A stretch of DNA of 17,069 nucleotides from positions 1 through 17,069 of the forward strand of contig JBBHKE010002912.1 in NCBI GenBank assembly GCA_037447655.1, given 5' to 3'. This DNA is from Zygnema cylindricum (lineage: Eukaryota; Streptophyta; Zygnematophyceae; Zygnematales; Zygnemataceae). The notes beneath the pieces were generated by a model that was not told the origin of the DNA, did no database searches, and saw only the letters and a list, made by a program, of their open reading frames with translations. Positions within the stretch are counted from its first letter, which is position 1. The number at the start of each line of letters is the position of its first letter. The position numbers and the translations under genes were made by a program. This document shows, in pieces, positions 9,201 to 17,069 of the stretch.

Positions 9201-11051
9201 TTTATTCATAGCCTTTTTAGCTTTTGCGGACATGTGCAATTTAGTATCTGAGTGAGGATGTGTCTGTGTTTGAAGGAAAAATGTTTGCCGTTTTCATGGG
9301 AGAGTGAAAATTGACAATTGAAAAGACATAAGGGAGGGGTATTGCAGGCCGCTAAAAAATATCTCCAGGAGAGCCTGATTGCCAGTGCTTCACTTTCCAT
9401 TGGGCAAGGCCTCCATGGTCCCCTCAACCACCTTCCCACGATCGCCAGGTGGGCGCCGCAGAAGCTATTCAAAAAATCACATCTGGAGCTCTATGCTGTG
9501 ACGGATCCACGGATGAATGCCAGGTGGCAGCGTTCCATGGAAGATGCAGTCCGGGCAGCTATTGATGGCGGAGCAACAATTGTGCAGATTCGGTGAGGTT
9601 CTTCTGTTCCTGGAGATTTTGTTACTCCATGCTGTCAACAATAGCATCTTTCACAGTTTTGCGTGAAGAGATCTAAATGAGGTGGTCATGAAAAATGAAA
9701 ACTTGAAAAAAAAACAAAAAAACAAAAAAGAGAGAGATGGGAAAACGAGGAAACAAGAAAGTGAGTACAGTCGGAAGAGGGGAATTGTGCAAAAATAATA
9801 AACGGGCCGCGAGAGTTTGGACCATTTGTGTATGCCTCGTCACTTACATGGTTTAACATCTACATAATTTATGGATTTCTACAGTATGGCGGTGCTGATT
9901 TTTACTGACCCAAAATATCGCATGTGAGTTTACGGCCTATTTTGATGTAAACATCATTGCCCTTTTTCGTTCAACCTAGGAGACGAATTCAGTGCATTTG
10001 CATTGATAGGCTATAACATGATCTTAATCGAGCAGCAATTCTGGGGATGCAGGGAGAAGGACTCGGATACAGGAGATTTCATTAAGGTAAGCTTTTGACA
10101 GAGGTGATCCAGGCAGTTTATACTATTTGGCGACTAAAAACTTGAAGTAATACTTATCTGGAATTCCCAGTCCTCTCCTCTAGATGTTCTGTTAACAGTC
10201 TAGGCAGTTTGCCCTCTGCGAAGTTTCTGGGCTTGTTTTTTCAACATTCTGAATATCGTAAAAATCTTATGTTTCCTGAAGTTTTTCTTAAATTTGGTGC
10301 TCTCAATTCCTTAACATTTTTCGAATTCTTCAAATCCCTCAAAACTCTCAAATCCTTCAAATACGTCAAATTCCTCTAGTCCCTCAAACTTTCAAGTCCT
10401 TCGATTGCCTTAGACCCCTCCAAAATTTCAAACTACTTCCTCCCACGTCTCCTGAAAGACTCTACCAGACAAATACCTTGTCCTTGATTTTTGTTTTTTC
10501 CTCTTCGCAAAAAACTTTGTCCTTATCCCTCTCAGGCGGCCGAGACAGCTGTCAAAATCGCTCGTGAGTCAGGAGTTCCTCTCGTGATCAACGATCGAAT
10601 CGATGTCGCATTGGCCGTCGGGGCAGATGGGGTCCACTTGGGCCAATCAGATATGCCTGCCAGCCTGGCACGAGCTCTTCTGGGACCCGAAAAAATTATA
10701 GGTGTGTCAGCGAAAAACCCCGACCATGTCCGGGTAGCATGGGAACAAGGTGCAGATTATGTGGGATCGGGGGGGGTTTATCCTACCAATACGAAGGAAA
10801 ATAATACTACAATTGGATTGGAGGGTCTGAGGCGAGTGTGTCTGGATAGTCCTCTTCCTGTGGTGGCCATTGGGGGGATTTCCGGGGCACGGGTGGACGA
10901 GGTTTTGGGTTTTGGGTGCGGGGAACAGTTGGGGGGAGTAGCTGTGGTGTCAGCCATTTTTGATCAGCCCAATGTGGAAGAAGCCACGCGGTCGATCAAA
11001 AGGATCATTGAGGAGGCACGGTCTAGGGAAGGGTTGAAAATAGAAGCTTGA
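6289..11051 (+). CDS. TH1: Bifunctional HMP-P kinase / thiamin-phosphate synthase, plastid precursor (ThiD-ThiE fusion, TH1-like), nine exons
   Basis: It phosphorylates hydroxymethylpyrimidine phosphate and condenses the product with thiazole phosphate to make thiamin phosphate in the plastid. Inferred join: 6289-6747, 7186-7261, 7375-7450, 8313-8453, 8637-8701, 8876-9003, 9348-9592, 10053-10086, 10536-11051. This gives 579 residues, against about 520 in Arabidopsis TH1. Residues 1 to about 80 are Ser/Thr/Arg-rich and poor in acids, as in a transit peptide. ThiD covers about 83-345: [14 protein letters not shown] (88-101), KTGMLPN after exon 1, [19 protein letters not shown], and [10 protein letters not shown] (290-299) with the catalytic Cys294. 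ThiE covers about 361-579: [13 protein letters not shown] (397-400), [19 protein letters not shown] (439-449), PTNTKENN (491-498), [16 protein letters not shown]. All introns fit GT-AG except intron 6. No key motif is missing, so it is probably active. Exon edges are inferred from frame and family fit. Confidence 0.93.
6748..7185 (+). other. TH1 intron 1
   Basis: The donor is GTGAGTACC after the codons for GTDA, and the acceptor is ACCGCAG before ATTAAGACG, giving a phase-0 junction that restores the [10 protein letters not shown] motif of ThiD. The 438-base interior shows no open frame or repeat that I recognise; the small minus-strand frame here is not supported. Confidence 0.85.
7451..8312 (+). 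other. TH1 intron 3 (862 bp) with internal duplication
   Basis: The donor is GTGAGAGAT after the codons for LPTL, and the acceptor is GGAATTTTAG before the codons for [13 protein letters not shown], with an Arg codon split across the junction. It is the longest intron of the gene. It holds a 39-bp direct tandem duplication (7835-7912) and, near the 3' end, a short coding-like frame (8158-8283), both discussed as findings. The rest is A+T-rich and featureless. Confidence 0.8.
7835..7912 (+). repeat. 39-bp tandem duplication in TH1 intron 3
   Basis: Two adjacent 39-base copies, 7835-7873 and 7874-7912, differ at only a few positions; both contain GTCGAACTTATTCCAAAA. The length is 13 codons and one frame is open through both copies, but no splice-compatible exon is evident. 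It is most likely a simple recent slippage or unequal-exchange duplication. Confidence 0.9.
9004..9347 (+). other. TH1 intron 6, probable GC-AG intron
   Basis: Family conservation asks for the order ILPAVQ then AAKKYL across this junction, matching the AVQEAKAWL region of bacterial ThiD. The exact join is GTGCAG|GCAAAT at 9003/9004 to TATTGCAG|GCCGCT at 9347/9348, which makes the donor GC rather than GT. A canonical alternative uses GTGCAG at 8998 as donor. It also keeps the frame but deletes the conserved Val-Gln pair. The GC-AG reading is favoured on protein grounds. Confidence 0.65.
9593..10052 (+). other. TH1 intron 7
   Basis: The donor is GTGAGGTTC after the codons for TIVQI, and the acceptor is GGGATGCAG before GGAGAAGGAC; the split Arg codon restores the QIREKD motif of ThiE. 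The 460-base interior contains an A-rich purine tract around 9695-9775 and otherwise nothing recognised. Confidence 0.82.
10053..10086 (+). CDS. TH1: TH1 exon 8, 34-base microexon
   Basis: The exon supplies the last base of an Arg codon and then the codons for [11 protein letters not shown], the conserved REKD loop region of ThiE followed by the usual DT-x-x-F pattern. It is flanked by an AG acceptor and a strong GTAAGC donor. Its 34 bases keep the frame between exon 7 (ends in phase 2) and exon 9 (phase 0). Without it, the protein would lose the conserved substrate-binding segment and go out of frame. Confidence 0.9.
10087..10535 (+). other. TH1 intron 8 with degenerate CTCAAA-type repeat
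   Basis: The donor is GTAAGCTTT, and the acceptor is CCTCTCAG before GCGGCCGAG. From about 10325 to 10435 the intron consists of imperfect repeats of words such as CTTCAAATC and CCTCAAAC, about 9-11 bases each, nearly free of G. It is pyrimidine-rich upstream of the 3' splice site. No coding content is evident. Confidence 0.8.
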
Positions 11052-12190
11052 ATTTCAGCTCTAAAAAATGAATTTTGTTTGTTTTTTTTTTTTTCTTCTG
11101 AATGCCCTGAGAGGGTTACCTATTTTTTCTTCTTCGCCTTGTTTGGTACAATTGTTAGATCATAATGTACAATCCTACTATTTTCTCTCAAGGGTGAAGC
11201 TCTGGTGTTTCATGCATTGCTCCTGCCATAGTTTTGTCGAGGAATCAGATTCTTTACTTTGTCATAAATGGGGTTCTTTGAAACTTGTGCTCGTGAAGGT
11301 TAAAAAGTTCAAAATTTGAAGGCTCCCTTGAAAATCGTCAGCATTAGAATCCCAAAAACTTAAGAATGCATCAGTGAGGACTTCCTTTGTACGCATATCG
11401 GAACGCCATAGGTGCCATTTTCAATGTGAATTGCATACAATAGTGCAAGTTGAAACTGCGATTGTGAATGGAATTCTAAAAGAAACGTCTGAAAAACTGA
11501 GCCTTAGTCACGGGCTTGAAGCTTGCATGAGTCTGTTCACCGGTGCATATGTGTTGTTACCGTCTTGTTTCAGTTTGGTTGACTGTTTGCAGTATGTTCA
11601 ACACATAAATATTAAAAGTCGAACTGTTGCCTCATTTTTTCCTTTTGTAGTTAATGGTGGAAGTAGAGGCGACTGTTTCAGCTGCATGATATAGAGGGTG
11701 TGAATTGTTATAGCGTATAACTACAAGGATTTTCTTGCACCTTAGTGATTTGAACTGATCACACAAAAGTGGTTGCAAATGCATGTGAGCTTTCAGTAGT
11801 CATGGCCTTCTGAGTTTGGCTATAGACCTGTTTTGTTTCCAGGTGTATTCATGTAATCTATGGGGTTTTTATCTCTATGTGTAACATAAAAAAACTAACC
11901 AACCTCATGAAATTTGTTAGTCAACGATTTCAGTTTGATACAGGGCAAATAATGTGCACTGGATGCTCTGAGGTACACTGTTCTCCGTAGTTGGTGTTTG
12001 GGAATTATACGCGTGAACACTTTGTTAGAATTTCCAATATCTTCTTCCTTGTGGCCCATTGTAGGCCACGCCGCGGATAGTTACTAGTGCCAAAAATACT
12101 GAATCGGTGTCGATTCCTTTTACCATCTAAAAATTGGCAAAATGATCAAGATCCAATGGTTAAAAGACGTGTCCAAGGTCTAGAAGATTG
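11052..12190 (+). other. 3' flank of TH1, no further gene seen
   Basis: After the TH1 stop the sequence is T-rich and likely includes the 3' untranslated region. No unambiguous AATAAA site stands out near the stop. Open frames at 11068-11319 and 11374-11694 have no family resemblance, no start context or splice support, and a composition like the surrounding non-coding DNA; I regard them as chance. No tRNA or repeat pair is visible. Confidence 0.5.
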
Positions 12191-12952
12191 CTAAAACCAA
12201 TGGTTTAGAATTGTTTGTCGAGTCTCGGTTCATGTCTTCTTTGGACATCGTTGCATCCTGAGCGGCGATGTTTGTATGCACTGCTATGCGTGAAAAGGTA
12301 TTGGTTTTTGTAAGATTTGTTAGGACTACGCCGCCCCCTTTTGAGATGCAAAAACATGCAACCCACTAGAGGCGGGAGTATGTTTGAGGTCTCACATTTC
12401 ATTGGGTGGTGTCCTTTGCTCCCCACTACAATTATTGAATTCCGAGCCCTTCGTGTCGAGCACGAGGATCAAGTTGCGAGTGCTTCTTTCATACCACGCC
12501 GTACATCTCGGACTTCAGATGTGCCATCCTCTTATCGTCGTGCGGTACATTTGGGCCGAGTTGGCGAGCTCTCTCGAGCGGTTCGAGCACTCCAGCCATT
12601 TAATCCTGCTCCTCGATCTGCTGCGACTGTTGAGATTCTTCGAGCTCTTCATCCGCCAGCTCCTACCCCTCAGTCCCCCTCTAATCACACCTTCGAGTTG
12701 ACAGACTGTTTTCTTTTGGATCGAGATTGTTTAATTAAAGCCCTTATGACTTCTCCACATCTTTCAGCTGGGGGTCTTTTAGGCACTGTTTATGAGTCAT
12801 TTCATGACGTTTTGCCTCCGGAATCTGGTGCTCGGGGTTTTGATATGTTTTTTCGAGTTTGTTCCCTTATTGCGGTTGGCACTGTCCCTTCACGTATTTG
12901 TGATCTCCTCACGGCCTCCCGACTCGTAGCTGTCACCAAACCCAATCGGGGA

Positions 12953-13722
12953 ATCCGTCCTATTCCAATGGGCGAGGTTTTGTACCGATTGGTGGCCCGT
13001 GCCATCTGCATCCAGCTCTAGTCCGCTTTCCATGATTACTTCTCTCCTTATCAGTTCGGAGTGGCAACCCGGGGGGTTGTGAGGCCGTGGTCCACGGGAT
13101 CCGGGCTTTGTTAGATGCCCATCCAGATTGGTTAGTCCTCTAGGTGGATGTTTCTAATGCCTTTAACACAGTGGATCAGAATGACATTTTTTCGGAGCTT
13201 ATAGCTGCACCTTCCCCGATTGTCCATATATTTCTTTTTGTGAGAGCTTTTTATTCAGTGAGCGGTAGTCTCTCTTTCTCTAGTGATGATAATTTGGTCC
13301 CTCTTTCCTCCACGACTGGCACTCGTCAGGGTGATCATCCGTCCTATTCCAGTGGGCGAGGTTTTGTACCGATTGGTGGCCCGTGCCATCTGCATCCAGC
13401 TCCAGCCCACTTTTCATAATTACTTCTCTCCTCATCAGTTCGGAGTGGCAACCCGCGGGGGTTGTGAGGCCGTGGTCCACGGGATCCGGGCTTTGTTAGA
13501 TGCCCATCCGGATTGGTTAGTCCTCCATGTGGATGTTTCTAATGCCTTTAATACAGTGGACCGGAATGCTACTTTTTCGGAGCTTATGGCTACACTTTCC
13601 CCAATTGTCTAGATATTTCCTTTTGTGAGAGTCTTTTATTCTTTGAGCAGTAGCCTCTCTTTCTCCACAGATGATGATTTGGTCCCACTTTCCTCCACGA
13701 CTTTTCTCCACGATTGGCACTC
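12953..13722 (+). repeat. Tandem duplication of a 384-bp reverse-transcriptase segment
   Basis: Copy one is 12953-13336 and copy two runs from 13337 to about 13722. Both start ATCCGTCCTATTCCARTGGG and run through QFGVATRG, motif A and the SSTT block. By eye they are about nine-tenths identical. The period of 384 is exactly 128 codons. The junction GTGATC|ATCCG shows a short shared ATC. Copy one has stops at 13019 and 13141 where copy two has CAG and CAT codons; copy two has a private stop at 13610 and a small insertion repeating CTCCACGA near 13691-13712. The copies therefore decayed separately after the duplication. Confidence 0.92.
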
Positions 13723-14721
13723 GTTAGGGCAATCCTCTTGGGGGCCCTTGCCCATTACCGTGCTCTCCGAGCTTCCAATGCTGCTTACCCTTCTTGCCTC
13801 TTCCCTTCAGTTGCGGATGACACACATATTATTGGTCCTTCAGACCAAGTTATACCGGCCTAAAAAATTTTCAAGGCTCGGTTGGCCGAACTCTATCTTT
13901 CGGTTCAACCCTCGAAGTGTGTTGTTTGGTCCCCACGTCCTCTTCCTTCTCCTTTCACTCCCCCTCCCGGTTTTCAGACCCCTCCTCCTTCCGAAGGCAT
14001 TCGTGTGTTGGGTTGCCCGCTTGGTTCTGATCTATACATCACGAAATTCCTCGATTCCGCTCTTCAGACAGATTTGTCCCACGTGGACGACCTTCGTCAC
14101 CTTTATGATCCCTAGGTGGCCTTTGCTTCTCTGACATGATGTTTCCCCCACCGGCCCTCCTACATTACTCGCACTTCCCCTCCCACTCATCCTTTGTGTC
14201 CTCACTTTCTGCTTTCGACGATCGTCTTATGGATGTCCTCCATAGTTTGTTGGGTCGTGGTGCTTTTGATCGCGAGTCTGGGCCTGCGGCACGCATTCAA
14301 TCCTCTCTTCCTGTCTCGGCTGGTGGTTTGGGTTTACTCTCGACAGCGCGTGTTGCTCCTGTCGCCTATTTGGGAAGTTGGTGCCTTGTTGCTTCCACTA
14401 TTGTCTCTTGTTTTTCTGGCTGGGGACACTTCTATTCTTGCAGCCGTGGTTCCCCGTGTTTCAGATGGTGAGATCGCCTTCAACGGTCCCTTTTGGAGGC
14501 ATCACGTTCTCTTTATCCGGCTGCTTTAGAGGATATGCCGATTTTTTCCACTCTTGTTACGACATCAGTTATGCGTGTTCAAGAATCCATTTTTGATCGG
14601 GTTGTCGCCACTATTAAATCCGAGCTTCTCGAGGCGCTTCCTTCCGATTCTTCGCGTGCACGCTTCCTGTCTTGTGGTGGACTTGGCTATGGAGCTTGGC
14701 TATTGGCTGTCGCCTAATTTA

Positions 14722-15405
14722 TCTACTCTTCGTTTCAACCTCGCTCAGTTCACGACGACCCTTAGGTTCCGCCTTGGCCTCCCTCACCCACCTTTGCTTG
14801 GCTCACTCGTTTGCTCCTGTGGCCACGTTCTCGAGCCCGACGGGGTCCACTTGCTTCGTTGCTCCCATGGGGGCGAGTTGATTTGGGCGCACGACATGAT
14901 TCGAGATACCATCTCTACTATCGCTTCTGAGGGGGGATTTTCTGTTCTTCAAGTTGTCTCTCACATTATTCCTTCGCGTCGGATTGACCTTGTATTACTT
15001 GATGGTGCGCGTCGTACATTTGGTGATATTGTTTTGGCAAACCCTACCTCAACTATAGTCCTCACCCGAACGGCTCGGAATGTGGGACTGGCGCCACGTG
15101 ACGCGGCTAAAAGGAAAGAGTGTGATTATGTCTGTCGCGACGCTATGGATGGCTTCATTCCGATGGCGGTCGAGATATTTGGTTGTTTGGGTGTGGCTTT
15201 GGACGAGTTTTTCCGTACTTGTGGTCGGCGTTCGTTCGAGAGGCGGGGACCTGGGAGCCCTTCTGTTTCAGTCCTTGCTTCCTTTCTTCATCAACGTTTT
15301 TCCGTGGCTTTACAACGGGTGTTGGCTTCTACATTACTTCGATCGTCTAATTCCGTTATGGATCGACGGCGTGTTTCGAAACTTCCTCCTCGTGCTCCTC
15401 CGTGA
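14722..15405 (+). pseudogene. C-terminal CCHC finger and restriction-like endonuclease segment of the retrotransposon
   Basis: This open stretch of the broken ORF starts after the frame change near 14700-14720 and runs to the stop at 15403. Cys codons at 14812 and 14818, His at 14848 and Cys at 14860 make a CCHC finger followed by CSHGGE and a HD pair. Further on, RRIDLVLLDG (Asp at 14986), FGDIVLANP (Asp at 15025) and AAKRKECDY (about 15102-15128) give the D...D...K-x-x-x-Y spacing of the PD-(D/E)xK-like endonuclease of R2-type elements, which nicks the target for primed reverse transcription. The endonuclease call rests on motif spacing only, so it is moderate. This part is the least damaged. 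Confidence 0.65.
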
Positions 15406-15665
15406 TTCGGGAACTTACGTGGTTGCTTTCCGTAGTTTTTTTATGTTGGTGTAAGTTTTTTCCTTTAATGTTTTGTTTGCGTAGTTTTGCTTTTTAGGGT
15501 GATTTTGATTTCCCTGCCATTCTTTCGTATTTTCGTCGGTTTTGCCTTTATTCTCCTCTTTGTTATTTCGTAGTCATGTGGTTTTTTCAGTTTTAGCAAT
15601 GCTACTTCCTTTTGTTCCTATGGACTCAAATGGTTTACCATCGCGCTTTTTAATAAAGTCGGCAC
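15406..15665 (+). other. Probable 3' untranslated tail of the retrotransposon
   Basis: This is T-rich, G-poor sequence following the stop of the endonuclease segment, with short repeats of CGTAGTTTT (near 15430 and 15481) and ending close to AATAAAG at 15651-15657. No poly-A tail or microsatellite terminus follows, so the exact 3' end is uncertain. Non-coding. Confidence 0.45.
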
Positions 15666-16638
15666 ATTCCATATCATGTGCTATTGCATCTCATAAATAG
15701 CATTGCTGAAGAAGCTATGGGTAGTAACAAAATCACCCACATGTGTATCTATAAACAATTTTTGGAAAAGGTTTAAAGAACCAAAAATGACTAATTTTGT
15801 TGACGACATGTTGCTTGACTCGTGAGTGAACTTTATTGACAAAAACTTGGTCTTGGACATCCAGTGAAAACGTATGAGAGGACTAACAATGATGCTTATA
15901 ATGGTACCAATCTTTCGCCTACTTTCCAAACAGCGTTTGACAACATGGGAGTGTCACTTATTAGAGAATGTGATGTTATTGCAAATGCTTTCAAAACCTA
16001 ACTTCCTGCATATCCCACTGGTCTTGTGGTCGTTGACAAAGTCAAGAGAAAATCCTGAGAGGAGTCTGTCTAGTGAAGGAGCTTGTTTATGAGCGAATAG
16101 TCATACCACGTATCTAGAATGGCATGGTTAACATGTTCACATTAAGTTGCAATGAGGGGATTGCGAGGAGGCGATTATTGGGTGGAATTAGAAAGGGAAG
16201 AGGAGTTTGGAGGGAATATACGAGCCTATCACTTTTGGGTTTGGGAGAAACAATGAGTTAGGATGTTGAACACTGCTCACGAGTGCGTTAGTTTTGAAAG
16301 GTCTTCAATATTGGAAAGATTTCTTAAAAACGCACGTATAACAAGTTGTTTCCCGAATTAATGGGCTTCAATGGGTGAACATAACGGTTTTATGCCCTCC
16401 TGAGGAGTGCAAATGGCAATACGACCTTTTGAGGAGTACAAACGTAGAATCCTCGAGGGAGAAGAAAATCGGATGGCAGGCCTTAGGGGCACCAAGGATG
16501 CTTTTCGAGAACGTGAACAAAATTAGATAATGAAACAACTTTGACGTGTGGTTGATGCCTTTATGGCTTGCGGATGGGTCAAGGTAAATAAGGGAGATCT
16601 TAAGGGTCGCGAGCTCTACAGCGCTAACCATTATCAGT
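15666..16638. other. Unassigned region with coding-like scraps
   Basis: I recognise no gene. On + there are three short stretches with protein-like composition. One, about 15882-15992, includes TFQTAFDNMGVSLIRECDV and ends at a stop, with LPAYPTGLVVVDKV directly after it. A second, 16413-16526, includes MAIRPFEEYKRRILEGEE. A third, about 16539-16642, includes VVDAFMACGWVKVNKGDL. Stops and frame changes separate them. They could be remnants of one decayed gene or transposon, or exons of an unrecognised gene. Minus-strand frames look like shadows. Confidence 0.35.
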
Positions 16639-16834
16639 GTTAAGGTTTTTTTCGCCACTTAAAACAACTTTTCTCCTGCACACTTGTCGAATCGTCAATC
16701 GGCAAGTGAATCGTCAATCGGAGACCGCCAGTAGAAAGGTGAGAATCTTGGCTTCTAATATCCACCATCGGATTGACAATCTGACAAGTGTGCACGCAGA
16801 TAATATGTGTTAAATGGTGAAAAAAACTTTTAAC
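16639..16834. mobile_element. MITE-like inverted repeat J (about 196 bp)
   Basis: The left arm starts GTTAAGGTTTTTTTCGCCA and continues through GCACACTTGTC and GTCAATCGG. The right arm, read in complement, starts GTTAAAAGTTTTTTTCACCA and continues through GCACACTTGTC and GTCAATCCG. The arms are about 65 bases each with scattered differences. A spacer with a second copy of GAATCGTCAATCGG (about 16688 and 16707) lies between them. No coding capacity and no clear target duplication are seen. It lies 9 bases before element F. Confidence 0.7.
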
Positions 16835-16843
16835 GTAAGTAAC

Positions 16844-17069
16844 TAGTGTTGGGTATCGGGTAGTTTCATATCGCGATAATTTCGATATTCGATAAATCAA
16901 ATATCGATCGAGCAAAGTCCTCGATAAATCGTACCGCGACCAACATAAATTATCGCGATATATATTGCAAAAAAAGGGTGTCCGTACAGATACCGTACAG
17001 GGAAAGTAAAGTAAACCGTACGCAAAATCGTACGGACCGGGGGGGGGGGGGGGCTTTTTTAAAAAAAAA
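16844..17069 (+). mobile_element. Element F: left end of an E-type hAT element, cut by the window edge
   Basis: It begins TAGTGTTGGGTATCGGGTA, matching the 19-bp terminus of element E (TAGTGTTGTGTATCGGTAA) except around the GG/GT and GGGTA/GGTAA positions. It continues with the same style of subterminal array: ATCGCGATA, TCGATA and TATCGCGATA, then CCGTACAGATACCGTACAG, resembling the CACCGTACAGATAAATG region near 5062 of E. The right end is outside the window, so length and target duplication cannot be checked. Confidence 0.75.
17039..17069. repeat. Terminal homopolymer run G15-C-T6-A9
   Basis: The window ends in fifteen G, one C, six T and nine A. This is unlike the mixed motifs just before it in element F. 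It may be a genuine low-complexity stretch in the element or a sequencing or assembly artefact at a contig edge. Confidence 0.85.

Larger units (their letters stand above)
12317..15405 (+). pseudogene. Decayed non-LTR retrotransposon ORF: reverse transcriptase plus CCHC finger and restriction-like endonuclease
   Basis: This is a remnant of the polymerase ORF of a non-LTR retrotransposon, spread over several frames. Order: a basic N-terminal region with YRRAVHLGRVGELSRAVRAL (about 12535-12597); reverse transcriptase with VAVTKPNRGIRPIP (about 12930), QFGVATRGG, motif A HVDVSNAFNTVDR (about 13526), TGTRQGD before the active site, and motif C FPSVADDTHIIG (13801-13836); thumb with IRVLGCPLGSD; then a C-x-C-x9-H-x3-C finger (14812-14862) and an endonuclease-like segment. 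In-frame stops occur at 13019, 13141 and 13610, and frame changes near 13070, between 13690 and 13800, near 14115-14136 and near 14700-14720. A 384-bp internal duplication further breaks it. The domain order fits endonuclease-at-the-C-terminus elements of the R2-like kind. It cannot make a working protein. The 5' boundary is unknown, perhaps near 12200. Confidence 0.82.

Noticed and set aside
11374-11694. 106-codon frame downstream of TH1
   Set aside because: There is no family resemblance, composition is like the T-rich flank, and it is more likely 3' untranslated or intergenic DNA.
6130-12190. Thiamin pyrophosphate riboswitch near or inside the TH1 gene
   Set aside because: I looked for the CTGAGA and ACCTGATC...GCGTAGGGA core in the flanks and introns. 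Only weak fragments such as AACCTGATTTG (near 8010) and TTGGATAATGG (near 7580) occur, unpaired and in the wrong order.
13625-14134. 169-codon plus-strand frame as a separate gene
   Set aside because: It follows the RT frame only at first and then reads Leu/Ser-rich out-of-frame sequence across motif C; the conserved VADD motif lies in another frame.

Overview
The window is nuclear DNA from a photosynthetic eukaryote of the green-plant lineage. The best evidence is a spliced gene with nine inferred exons (6289-11051, + strand) for a plastid-targeted bifunctional thiamine-synthesis enzyme. Its order is transit peptide, then ThiD (HMP/HMP-P kinase), then ThiE (thiamin-phosphate synthase), the arrangement of plant TH1. 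The nine exons sum to 1740 bases, an exact 580 codons including the stop. Short introns together with a retroelement that seems to carry a restriction-like endonuclease suggest a non-seed plant or streptophyte alga. I cannot name the species.

Layout. 1-1037 is A+T-rich with no recognisable gene. 1046-6129 is a nested cluster of DNA transposons of the hAT type (12-bp terminal inverted repeats, 8-bp target duplications). Elements A (1046-1506), B (1684-2178) and C (2181 to about 2600) are short copies without coding capacity. Element D (2823-6129) has the same ends but still holds the C-terminal part of a frameshifted hAT transposase. D was itself invaded by two related MITEs (H and I), and a second hAT-type family (E, 4895-5768) landed inside the terminal repeat of I. 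About 215 bases between C and D (2601-2814) show nothing recognisable.

The right end of D lies only 159 bases before the TH1 start codon, so everything further upstream of TH1 is now transposon sequence. A TATA-like box and a 7-codon upstream ORF lie in the short remaining gap.

11052-12190 is non-coding 3' flank. About 12200-15665 is a decayed non-LTR retrotransposon, with reverse transcriptase followed by a CCHC zinc finger and a restriction-endonuclease-like domain. It has several frameshifts and a 384-bp tandem duplication inside the reverse transcriptase. 15666-16638 is unassigned, with small coding-like scraps. 16639-16834 is a MITE-like inverted repeat. 16844 to the end is the left end of another element of the E type, and the window stops in poly-G/T/A homopolymers that look like a sequence or contig end.

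TH1 is the only apparently functional gene. The most interesting non-genic signal is a systematic change of a repeated subterminal motif, CGGGTA in A/B/C against CGGTTA in D, at matching positions. It looks like a coordinated switch of transposase-binding sites.
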